Positions 7,938-15,706 of a stretch of DNA of 37,584 bases are shown one piece after another. Positions within the stretch are counted from its first letter, which is position 1. Every line of letters starts with the position of its first letter. The translations under genes were made by a program, and so were the position numbers. Below the pieces are notes generated by a model. The model ran no database searches. It was not told where the DNA came from and saw only the letters and a list, made by a program, of their open reading frames with translations. The stretch comes from Neptuniibacter sp. UBA6509 (lineage in GTDB: Bacteria; Pseudomonadota; Gammaproteobacteria; Pseudomonadales; Balneatricaceae): assembly GCA_002435145.1 (NCBI GenBank), contig DJLT01000121.1:1-37584 (forward strand). Direction: 5' to 3'.

Positions 7938-10169
7938 TTAAGCAGGACGATTTTGCAGCCATTGTTCCAATTGGGTTAGTTCCATTGGCTTCGCAAAGAA
8001 GTAACCTTGTACTTCAAAGCATGAAAGCGCTTTGAGACGTTGAATCTGCTCTTCGGTTTCTACACCTTCAGCAATAACGTCCATCTTGAGATCTTTGCCT
8101 AAGTTGATAATCATTTCTGGGATATGGGTGCCTGTTGATTGGCTAAGCATTTTATCAATGAAGGATTTATCAATTTTAAGTCGATCAAAATTAAGTGTTT
8201 CTAAATAGCTTAAACAGGAAAAGCCTGTACCAAAGTCATCGATGGCTACGCGTGCGCCGGAATTATGAATGACTTGAAGGATGTCTCTTACTTTATCGGT
8301 ATCCATCATGGCAACAGATTCAGTCACCTCAAATTCAATCTGCTCGGCGGGTAGAGGAAATTTATCTAACTTTTCTTGTAGCATTTGCAAAAAATTAGGG
8401 TGCCTAAACTGTGCAGGAGAGATGTTGATGCCTATTTGGAGTTGCTGATTGTAGCGTTTCTCTAAATATTCTATATCTCTGAGGGCTGTATCTATAACCC
8501 ACTCGCCAAGAGGGATGATAAGCCCTGAGCTTTCAGCAACAGGAATGAACTGGTCCGGTGTAATCATGGTTCCGGTTTTGGTTTTCCAACGCATTAGCGC
8601 TTCTAGACCATTTACTTTTCCTGTGCGTATATCTACTTGGGGCTGATAAGCTAAATAGAGTTCGCTTTCAGCATGAGCTTTACGCAAACCTTGCAGTAAC
8701 AACATGCGTTGGTGGGTTTCGCGCTCCATCTCATGGGTGTATTCAACCGATTCCCCTCTGACAACCGTCTTCGCTCGTTTCAGAGCAATATTGGCGCGTT
8801 TTATAACATTCGTGCCACTTATGTTGGCATCTTTGAGTATGTAGATGCCTTGAGTAGTCGATATAGTTAAGTCATCGCCAAAGAGGTCAAATGGCTGCAA
8901 TAGGATTTTATTAATCTCGCTGGGAGTGGTGAGTTGCTGCGGGCCTAGTAATCCAAAGGTGTCACCTGAAACACGAAAGATGAATACGTCCTCAGGTAGT
9001 TTTTCTCTTAAGCGGTTGGCTACTAAGCGTAAAAGCTCGTCTCCGGAATCTGTGCCTAAGGTGTCATTAACTTCGCTAAAATGATCGATGTCGATTAAAA
9101 CAATGGCTTGGTTTTCTATTTTTTCGAGCATCACTTGGTCAATATGCTTAGCCAGAGATACTCGGTTGGGAATATCGAGTAGTGAGTCAAAATACGCATA
9201 GTTATGAAGACGGTCGAGTATAGAAGCGTTGTCTAAACAAACAGAGATATTGCTGCAAAAAACTTCAAGCAGTTGTTCCTCGGTTTCTATCAATGGACGC
9301 TGTATATCCAGATAGAGAAACATGTCGTTACCACATTCGCTAGGGAAAAAGAGTACACATGCGTATTCATTTTTTATCGAGCGGCGCTTAGATGCTGCTT
9401 CAACCAGCATCGCTTGAACGTTTCCATTATTATCAAGAATGATTGCATCGTGGGAGGGGGGATCAAGATCTCCCGATGCTGCAACAATACTGAATTCTTC
9501 CTCTTCCTCGGTGTGTGTATCAGTATTCTGTTTAAAGCAGATCATTCCCTCTGCTGCTATTGAAAGGAGAGCGGCTAACTGAGTGATGATGCCATTTGCA
9601 AGCTCTCTAGTACCGTGCAACGTAATAAGTGCACTGGAGGCAAGTACAATCCGCTCTAAGCCTTTTCTGCTTGTATCGAGAGTTGTAATTTCAGAGTAAG
9701 AGCGAATGGCAGAGGTTACAGTGGTGAAGAGACGCGTACGGGTTAGATCTGCTTTGTTTTTGTAGTCATTAATATCATATTTTTGAATGATCTCGATTTC
9801 AGGGGCGTATCCAGGTTGCCCTGTACGTAAGACAATTCGTGTATTTTTGAGCTGGAGTTCTTCCCTGATAATGTGAACTAAATCTAGCCCCGCATGATCG
9901 GTCTCCATGACTACATCTAACAGAACAACTGCAATATTTGGAGTGGATTGCAGCACTTTCAGCGCTTCCGCTGCAGAAAACGCATGCAGCAGCTCTAAAG
10001 GCTGGTTTAAAAACGTCAGTCCTTTTAGACCAAACTTGGTGACCTCATGTACATCTTGATCATCATCTACGACGAGGACTTTCCATGGGCGTAACGTATT
10101 TTTTGCATCTGGAAGGTTGGTAACATCTGAACTTTCTTCAGCAAAAATAACGAGCTTGTCGGACATCAT
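7938..10169 (-). CDS. Response regulator with DUF3369, degenerate GGDEF and intact EAL domain
   Basis: Predicted to hydrolyse cyclic di-GMP under control of phosphorylation. The receiver (about 30-155) has the acidic pair at 35-37 and phosphoacceptor D85. A DUF3369/GAF-like region spans about 165-320. The GGDEF domain (about 325-475) is degenerate: the signature is replaced by SGDTF at 401-405, so it should not make cyclic di-GMP. The EAL domain (about 490-743) keeps its catalytic features: LEALMR at 522-527, NISPAQF, FEVTES, DDFGTGFS at 644-651, LKID, AEGVE at 700-704 and VQGYFFAKP. It is the first gene of the operon with the binding lipoprotein (17-base gap) and the histidine kinase, which is its probable phosphodonor. 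Two adjacent ATGs make the exact start uncertain by one codon. Confidence 0.9.
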   Translation of the reverse strand: MMSDKLVIFAEESSDVTNLPDAKNTLRPWKVLVVDDDQDVHEVTKFGLKGLTFLNQPLELLHAFSAAEALKVLQSTPNIAVVLLDVVMETDHAGLDLVHIIREELQLKNTRIVLRTGQPGYAPEIEIIQKYDINDYKNKADLTRTRLFTTVTSAIRSYSEITTLDTSRKGLERIVLASSALITLHGTRELANGIITQLAALLSIAAEGMICFKQNTDTHTEEEEEFSIVAASGDLDPPSHDAIILDNNGNVQAMLVEAASKRRSIKNEYACVLFFPSECGNDMFLYLDIQRPLIETEEQLLEVFCSNISVCLDNASILDRLHNYAYFDSLLDIPNRVSLAKHIDQVMLEKIENQAIVLIDIDHFSEVNDTLGTDSGDELLRLVANRLREKLPEDVFIFRVSGDTFGLLGPQQLTTPSEINKILLQPFDLFGDDLTISTTQGIYILKDANISGTNVIKRANIALKRAKTVVRGESVEYTHEMERETHQRMLLLQGLRKAHAESELYLAYQPQVDIRTGKVNGLEALMRWKTKTGTMITPDQFIPVAESSGLIIPLGEWVIDTALRDIEYLEKRYNQQLQIGINISPAQFRHPNFLQMLQEKLDKFPLPAEQIEFEVTESVAMMDTDKVRDILQVIHNSGARVAIDDFGTGFSCLSYLETLNFDRLKIDKSFIDKMLSQSTGTHIPEMIINLGKDLKMDVIAEGVETEEQIQRLKALSCFEVQGYFFAKPMELTQLEQWLQNRPA

Positions 10170-10447
10170 TAGTTCTCAGTTCTCATGGTCATTATTTAAG
10201 TATATGCGTATATGCAAATTTTTCTTTTAAATTTATAAATTAATTCCTCTAAATTAGGAATACAAATTCAATGCCTTAAACTGCTTCGATTAATTATCTT
10301 AAGATCAAGATCAAGATCAAGATCAAGATCAAGATCAAGATCACGATAAAGAGAAGTAAGTGCTTCTTAATCAAAGGTTATTGGTTTTTGGGAACTAGCT
10401 ATCTATATGGTTGTCTGAATTTGAATATCACCCTCTCTATCGATTGA
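10170..10447. promoter_or_regulatory. Divergent promoter region of the signalling operon and SSS permease
   Basis: This 278-bp AT-rich gap separates the minus-strand regulator operon (start 10169) from the plus-strand permease (start 10448) and must hold both promoters. Its main landmark is the AAGATC hexamer array at 10301-10342. No clear operator palindrome or terminator was found. Confidence 0.5.
10301..10342. repeat. Seven tandem AAGATC hexamers
   Basis: Seven exact copies of AAGATC run head to tail, followed by a decayed unit. The array lies 105 bases before the permease start and about 130 bases before the start of the signalling operon. Such short-unit arrays can change length by slippage, which would alter promoter spacing or the phasing of bound proteins. 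Each unit contains GATC, the Dam methylation site, giving seven sites in 42 bases. Confidence 0.85.
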
Positions 10448-11839
10448 ATGAATTTTTTAATGGAACTTTGGTTAGCGTTTTTGGTGTCAAGTTTGGCGCT
10501 TATTTCTATCGTAATATCCCGTAAAGTCGATAGTGAAAGTAGCTTTTTTAAAGGCAAGGAAGCTGATGGTGCGGCTCCAGGCCTTTTGACCTTGATCTTT
10601 TCACAAGTCACTACGTGGATATTTGCCCGTTCGCTATTAAATGCGGCAATTTTAGGCTTTTACTACGGTGTTTGGGGCACACTCGCCTACGCCGCCTATT
10701 ATTTGTCCTTTCTTACGGGGGGGCGGATTATTGATCATTTGCGCTTCGAGCAGGGTTACGACAGTGTTCAGTCTTTCTTAAAGGATCGGTTTGGTTATTG
10801 GGGGAGTCGTTGCTATAACTTTGTGGTGGGCGTTCGTTTGGTGAGTGAGGTCTTCGCTAACCTTCTCGTTATAGGGATCTTATTTGGCGTTGCTGGGAGT
10901 CAGTCTTATACATTGGCGGTTATTGGCTTAGCCATGGTTACACTGGTTTATTCAATGCTGGGCGGTCTGCATGCGTCGTTGCGTACCGACTTTTTCCAAA
11001 TGTTAGTTTTTATTGTTGTACTCAGCGTACTACTGTTGATCGTTGTAGGTGGAGGTCATTTCAACGCAGAACTTCTGGCATTTAAACCGTTCGACATTAG
11101 CGAGCCAGGCCCTATCTTACTTTTAGTTGCGCTGCTACAAGTATGGAGTTATCCCATGCATGATCCAGTCATGATGGACCGAGGCTTTTTAGCGGATAGA
11201 GAAACCACGAAACGAAGCTTTATTCACGCAGGCTGGATTAGTAGTTTATCCATTATAGCTTTCGGCTCTTTGGGTGTGATTGCTGGGGCTAATGCCCTGA
11301 GTGGCGAGGATATGAATCAAGCGTTAAGTCGCTTGCTGGGTGAGTTACCTATGTTTTTGTTTAGCGCCACGTTAGTGATTTCTGCGATGTCGACCTTAGA
11401 CAGCACTCTAACAAGCTCAGCCAAAATGATGGTGCTGGATATGCGTCTGATGTCTGTGAATTTACGCAACGGTAGGATTGTGATGGCGGTCTTTATGTTG
11501 CTGGGCGTTTTGCTGGTGTTCGTCGGTAATAAAGATCTGTTTAGCGCCGTGGCTGTCAGTGGGACCGCTTCGATGTACTTAGTCCCCGTAATTTTCTTTA
11601 GCTTGTGGGGCAATCGACGTGATATACCAGTTTGGAGTTATGTGGCTAGTTTTGCCTTAGCGATGGGTGGCGCGGTGCTGTATTTTACTGAATCATCAGG
11701 CCATACCGCTGTGCTAGGTGAGGTTCATAAATACACCAAGCTGCTTTGGATCTGTATTACGGTCATGATTGGTGGCTGCGCTTTATTTTGGGTGGGCGGT
11801 GCAAGCCAGAAACAGCCGCAGCCACTTGTGAATAGTTGA
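10448..11839 (+). CDS. Sodium:solute symporter (SSS) family permease
   Basis: This 463-residue polytopic inner-membrane protein has about a dozen hydrophobic helices and the SSS layout. There is an N-terminal helix, a polar loop SESSFFKGKEADGAAPGLLT leading into the first core helix, a YSMLGGLHASLRTDFFQM segment typical of the family, and an SAMSTLDSTLTSSAKMM segment corresponding to the conserved Na+-site helix. The substrate is not evident. It is slightly shorter than typical SSS carriers. The metallophosphoesterase-like gene follows after 19 bases, so they are probably co-transcribed. There is no strong ribosome binding site; an ATG four codons later is an alternative start. Confidence 0.85.
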   Translation: MNFLMELWLAFLVSSLALISIVISRKVDSESSFFKGKEADGAAPGLLTLIFSQVTTWIFARSLLNAAILGFYYGVWGTLAYAAYYLSFLTGGRIIDHLRFEQGYDSVQSFLKDRFGYWGSRCYNFVVGVRLVSEVFANLLVIGILFGVAGSQSYTLAVIGLAMVTLVYSMLGGLHASLRTDFFQMLVFIVVLSVLLLIVVGGGHFNAELLAFKPFDISEPGPILLLVALLQVWSYPMHDPVMMDRGFLADRETTKRSFIHAGWISSLSIIAFGSLGVIAGANALSGEDMNQALSRLLGELPMFLFSATLVISAMSTLDSTLTSSAKMMVLDMRLMSVNLRNGRIVMAVFMLLGVLLVFVGNKDLFSAVAVSGTASMYLVPVIFFSLWGNRRDIPVWSYVASFALAMGGAVLYFTESSGHTAVLGEVHKYTKLLWICITVMIGGCALFWVGGASQKQPQPLVNS

Positions 11840-11858
11840 TAAAAGTTAGGACTAAAGC

Positions 11859-12686
11859 ATGAACCTTGGTCAACTGGATGGCCCCGTATTAGTCTTTGGC
11901 GGGCCTTATAGTAATTTGGCTGCGACTGAAGCTGTGAAAGCGGAGACTGAACGTTTAGGTATTCCTGCGAAGCGGGTTATATGTTCCGGGGACCTTGTCG
12001 CCTACTGCGCCCAACCTGAAGAGACTGTCGCGCTGATTCGTGATTGGAATATCCATGTTGTGATGGGGAATTGTGAGGAGTCTTTAGCTCAAGGTTCGCT
12101 CGATTGTGGTTGCGGCTTTGAGGCTGACAGCGCTTGTTCGTTACTGTCCATTGAGTGGTATAACTATAGTAATCAGCGTGTATCCTTAGTTGATAAAGCA
12201 TGGATGTCTGAGTTACCGCGAAACCTCAGTTTTAGTATTAATCAAAAGCGATTCATGGTTGTCCATGGCAGCTTCCTGCAGATTAATGAGTTTATATTTC
12301 CCAGTAGTTCCGCTGCGTTAAAAGTCCAACAATTGAGGGACGCTGATGTTGATGTGATGATCGGCGGACATTGTGGCCTGCCATTTTCTACTCGCTTAGA
12401 TCAAGGTGTATGGCTTAATAGCGGTGTCATAGGCATGCCCGCTAATGATGGTACCTCTGAGGGTTGGTACATGCTGATAACGCCCGTAGGAGATCGTATC
12501 GATATTAGCTGGCACCGACTTGCTTATGATGTGCAGCGTACGGTTAATCATATGCAGAGAGAGCATGTGAGTGCACCTTATGCCCAATGTCTGCAAAACG
12601 GGCTATGGCCCAGTTTGGATATTTTACCTGAGGAGGAACGCTCCCAAACAGGTATTCCGATCGAGCTACCTTCGTTGGCAATTTGA
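11859..12686 (+). CDS. Metallophosphoesterase-fold protein with altered metal ligands
   Basis: The 275 residues follow the calcineurin-like phosphoesterase order, but several metal-binding residues differ. The first motif, normally DxHGN, reads GGPYSN (14-19), losing the Asp and His. SGDLVAY keeps D45. The GNHE motif is GNCEE, with N71 kept and C72 replacing His. VVHGS keeps H136. The GHxH motif is GGHCGLPF, with H171 kept and the second His lost. Six cysteines fall between residues 42 and 93 (42, 50, 72, 83, 85, 93). The fold assignment is fairly secure, but ordinary two-metal phosphatase activity is doubtful; a different metal centre is possible. AGG eight bases upstream supports the start. 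It lies between the SSS permease and the NosR-like gene. Confidence 0.75.
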   Translation: MNLGQLDGPVLVFGGPYSNLAATEAVKAETERLGIPAKRVICSGDLVAYCAQPEETVALIRDWNIHVVMGNCEESLAQGSLDCGCGFEADSACSLLSIEWYNYSNQRVSLVDKAWMSELPRNLSFSINQKRFMVVHGSFLQINEFIFPSSSAALKVQQLRDADVDVMIGGHCGLPFSTRLDQGVWLNSGVIGMPANDGTSEGWYMLITPVGDRIDISWHRLAYDVQRTVNHMQREHVSAPYAQCLQNGLWPSLDILPEEERSQTGIPIELPSLAI

Positions 12687-12701
12687 TTTTTAAGAGAAAA
12701 A

Positions 12702-12747
12702 TTAGCATTGGGCTTTCTTTTGGTCTTATACCAAAGGCACTAATGCT
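12702..12747 (+). terminator. Hairpin after the metallophosphoesterase-like gene
   Basis: CTTTTGGT (12717-12724) pairs with ACCAAAGG (12730-12737) around a five-base loop, with one G-T pair. An outer stem, AGCATT (12704-12709) with AATGCT (12742-12747), encloses it. There is no immediate T run, though a T-rich stretch begins about 24 bases further on. It may end or attenuate transcription between the permease pair and the NosR-like gene, or protect mRNA ends. Confidence 0.4.
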
Positions 12748-12823
12748 CGATCCAAAGTTCAGTTCTTTTTATTTATCAGTTCTATCTAATGTATCGTCTA
12801 TAAAAATAAAATAAGTTGTTGAT

Positions 12824-15034
12824 ATGAATTCCTATGTTGTACTGGAACGATTGTATTTAAATTCTCTTTTGATGGTCGCGAAAGCCCTCAAGTCTTTATT
12901 TCTTTCATTCTGCGTTTTTTTGGTTTGCCTTCTATTTAGTAGTTTGTTGGCCGCAGGCGTCATGGATAAAGCGGCGATGGAGAAAGCTTTTCCCTCACCT
13001 TACATAGTGGGTGATAAAGATAGCGAACTACCTATCTGGCCTTTATATCAACAGATTTCAACTGATACGCCACTTGTCGGTTATGCATTTGAGTCCATTG
13101 ATTTAGCCGCGATACCTGGATTTGCAGGTATTCCATTTAACTTACTAGTGGCTATTGATCCGGATGGAAGCTTTCTAGAAGTGAAGGTTTTGTCACACCA
13201 TGAGCCTGTTTTCTTAGAAGGGTTGGGTGAAAAACCACTGTTTGATTTCGCGAAGCAATATACAGGCATCTCATTGATGCAGAATGTAAAGATTGATGCC
13301 AAACCTTCGCGTGCGGCAGCGAGCAATACGGCGAATGCATATATTGATGGGGTCACGAAAGCGACGGCCTCTGTACGTATTTTGAATCAATCCCTACTTT
13401 CCTCCTCTTTAAAGGTTGCGCGTGAAAAATTAGGTTACGCCAAGGGGCGTGATCCCGATCTTATTGCACGTATAAAACCAGATATCTATGAGTCGATGAG
13501 TTGGGATGAGCTGGTAGATGAAGGGCTGATTGTTAAGTACAGATTTAGTAACGAAGATGTAGAGAAGCAGTTTGTTGGCACTATAGGTGAAGGCCAAGAT
13601 GAGGAGGGCCTTGAAGCGCCTCAAGAGACGTTTATCGAGCTTTATGTTGCCAATGTCTCTGTACCGACCGTTGGGCGAAACCTTCTACTGCCAGAGGCTT
13701 GGGAATATCTACAGCAGAGTGTAGGCAGCAATGACCAATTGATCTTGATATTGGGTCAGGGGCGTCATTCGTTTGTTGGTGAGGACTTTGTCAGGGGGAA
13801 AGTGCCAGAGACGCTGAGTCTTAATCAGGCTGACCTACCTATTCAGATACGTGACTTTGATTTAGAAGATCGTCTGGACCTGTTCGAATTAGATTACAAG
13901 TTAAAGCTGCCAAGTGAACTGGAAGAGTTTGAATGGAAGCTTTTTCATGTGATTGGTCAGGCGGGGTTAGATCCAGCTTTTCCTGCAGAGTTTGAACTCA
14001 ATGTGACCCGTCAAAAAGGTTGGCTGTACCCAGAAGCGGTAACGGAAGGTATTGAGTTTGAATCAACGATCCCTGAGGAATATGTTCTAGCCGCTGAAGG
14101 CGACAATAAAACCTGGCATAGCCTTTGGGAAGGACGTAAAACAGACATTATCATTCTGCTGTCTGCTTTGGTCATTCTGACAATTGTGTTGGTTAAATTC
14201 AGTGTGCTCACTCAGCCAAAGCAGCGTTTAAGTTGGTTCCGCCCACTCTACTTGCTGTTTACCTTAGTGTTCATTGGTTGGTATGCCCAAGGACAGTTGT
14301 CCATTGTTAATATCACGGGTGTACTGCAAGCCCTAGTGGCGGGCCGCAGTTTAGAGTTTTTCCTTTATGATCCTATGACAGTTTTGCTCTGGGCGTACAT
14401 TGCGGTGACGTTCTTTGTCTGGGGACGTGGTACGTTTTGTGGTTGGCTCTGCCCGTTTGGAGCGTTACAAGAGCTGATAGGCAAAGCGTTAGCCTTCCTG
14501 AAGCTTCCTCAGCTAAAAGTATCTGCTAAGTTAGATGCACGGTTGAAGTGGCTTAAGTATGTCGTGCTGCTGGGTATTTTAATTGTGGCGGTGATCTCTG
14601 TGCCTTTAACGGGCAGTGTAGTTGAGATTGAACCGTTTAAAACCAGTATTACCTTGATGTTTGACCGGTCTTGGCCCTTTGTTCTTTGGGCTGTGGTTCT
14701 GTTACTGCTTAGCTTATTTGTATACAAAGGCTACTGTCGTTATATCTGCCCGCTGGGAGCTGGCATGGCGGTCTTTGGTAAGCTGAGAGTTTATAAGTGG
14801 TTACCGCGTAGAAGTGAGTGTGGGCAGCCCTGTCAGCTTTGTAAGCATAAGTGCGAATATCAGGCGATCGAGCCAGACGGCAAGATCGATTATGATGAAT
14901 GTTTTCAGTGTTTAGATTGCGTTGTTATTTATGACAGTGATGAGCTTTGTGTTCCCTTAATCGTTGAAAAGCGTAAAGGGCGTAAATTAAAAACACGTAA
15001 CAGCAACGATGACTTAATCGCTTCTAGCAAATAG
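12824..15034 (+). CDS. NosR/NirI-family membrane flavoprotein with Fe-S clusters
   Basis: This 736-residue protein has the NosR architecture. A signal/anchor helix (about 20-44) is followed by a periplasmic FMN-binding domain (about 80-200) with HHEPVFLEGLGEKPL and an ApbE-type flavinylation motif, DGVTKATAS at 175-183, where S183 is the probable FMN acceptor. Next come a long periplasmic region and a bundle of membrane helices carrying CGWLCPFGALQ and CRYICPLGA. The cytoplasmic tail holds two ferredoxin-like clusters (CGQPCQLCKHKC and CFQCLDCV). True NosR proteins pass electrons to nitrous oxide reductase maturation, but no nosZ, nosD, nosF, nosY or nosL is here. The neighbours are an SSS permease and a phosphoesterase-like gene, so this is probably a NosR-like electron-transfer protein with another job. 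An ATG 16 codons in is an alternative start with a more compact signal. Confidence 0.85.
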   Translation: MNSYVVLERLYLNSLLMVAKALKSLFLSFCVFLVCLLFSSLLAAGVMDKAAMEKAFPSPYIVGDKDSELPIWPLYQQISTDTPLVGYAFESIDLAAIPGFAGIPFNLLVAIDPDGSFLEVKVLSHHEPVFLEGLGEKPLFDFAKQYTGISLMQNVKIDAKPSRAAASNTANAYIDGVTKATASVRILNQSLLSSSLKVAREKLGYAKGRDPDLIARIKPDIYESMSWDELVDEGLIVKYRFSNEDVEKQFVGTIGEGQDEEGLEAPQETFIELYVANVSVPTVGRNLLLPEAWEYLQQSVGSNDQLILILGQGRHSFVGEDFVRGKVPETLSLNQADLPIQIRDFDLEDRLDLFELDYKLKLPSELEEFEWKLFHVIGQAGLDPAFPAEFELNVTRQKGWLYPEAVTEGIEFESTIPEEYVLAAEGDNKTWHSLWEGRKTDIIILLSALVILTIVLVKFSVLTQPKQRLSWFRPLYLLFTLVFIGWYAQGQLSIVNITGVLQALVAGRSLEFFLYDPMTVLLWAYIAVTFFVWGRGTFCGWLCPFGALQELIGKALAFLKLPQLKVSAKLDARLKWLKYVVLLGILIVAVISVPLTGSVVEIEPFKTSITLMFDRSWPFVLWAVVLLLLSLFVYKGYCRYICPLGAGMAVFGKLRVYKWLPRRSECGQPCQLCKHKCEYQAIEPDGKIDYDECFQCLDCVVIYDSDELCVPLIVEKRKGRKLKTRNSNDDLIASSK

Positions 15035-15061
15035 TTCAGCTGATACAGTGTACTTTGTAAT

Positions 15062-15115
15062 AAGTGTCTTCCCGTAGATCGAACTTTTCCAGAAAAGCGT
15101 TACGGGAACGCACTT
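15062..15115. terminator. Extended hairpin between convergent genes
   Basis: Three nested stems line up on one axis: AAGTG (15062-15066) with CACTT (15111-15115), CCCGTA (15071-15076) with TACGGG (15101-15106), and CTTTTC (15084-15089) with GAAAAG (15092-15097). It lies in the 123-bp gap between the NosR-like gene and the GFA gene, which converge. It probably ends transcription in both directions, although T runs are weak. Confidence 0.5.
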
Positions 15116-15157
15116 AGGCACAGAGTTATAGACTTATTCGTAGGTTCTTTTGGTTCC

Positions 15158-15583
15158 TTAGACGCTATCTGCGAAATAGGCGTGTATTTCCGCTTCTGTC
15201 ATCTCTTGCGTTTTATTTGAGAAACAATAGTTGTCCGGCCGTTTGTCGCTAAAATACTGCATTGTCATCTCTAGCTTTTCTATCGGCGGGAATAAACCTA
15301 CAGGCATATTGTATTCTCCTGTTTTTTTCAGTCGATAGAACAGGTGGGTGCCACAGTTGCTACAAAATCCACGTGTTGCCCAATCTGATGAATCATACTC
15401 TTTAAGACTCTTCGTATCTTCAAACTGAACGTCAGCTCCACATTGAACGGCAAATAGAGGCCCTCCACCCCATGTTCTACACGTTTCACAGTGACAAACC
15501 GTGTATTTAGGATTGATATTTGTTGCCTTAATTTTTACATCACCGCAAAGGCAGCTTGTCTCTTTTGAAATAGAATTGGACAT
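15158..15583 (-). CDS. GFA/CENP-V family zinc-binding protein
   Basis: This is a 141-residue protein of the glutathione-dependent formaldehyde-activating enzyme fold. Zinc ligands are visible in three groups: CLCGDVKI near residue 11, CHCETCRTWGG near 30-40, and CSNCGTHLFYRL near 74-85. Many proteins of this fold are not formaldehyde enzymes, so the substrate is unknown. The start is set at the ATG at 15583, which places the first Cys pair at the usual distance; a start at 15637 would add 18 unrelated residues. It stands alone, convergent with the NosR-like gene and about 120 bp downstream of the methyltransferase gene on the same strand. Confidence 0.85.
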   Translation of the reverse strand: MSNSISKETSCLCGDVKIKATNINPKYTVCHCETCRTWGGGPLFAVQCGADVQFEDTKSLKEYDSSDWATRGFCSNCGTHLFYRLKKTGEYNMPVGLFPPIEKLEMTMQYFSDKRPDNYCFSNKTQEMTEAEIHAYFADSV

Positions 15584-15706
15584 AGTTAGATACTCAAATT
15601 TGTGTGAAGGTATTGATGAACCGGCTAAGTGTATCAAGCAGTTTACTTATCATGGCATGAGAGCGTCATAGAAGAAATCATTTATATGTGAACTTGCCCG
15701 CCTGAT

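Noticed and set aside
12824-15034. Canonical nosR of a nitrous oxide reductase cluster
   Set aside because: No nosZ, nosD, nosF, nosY or nosL lies on either side, and the neighbours are unrelated to denitrification.
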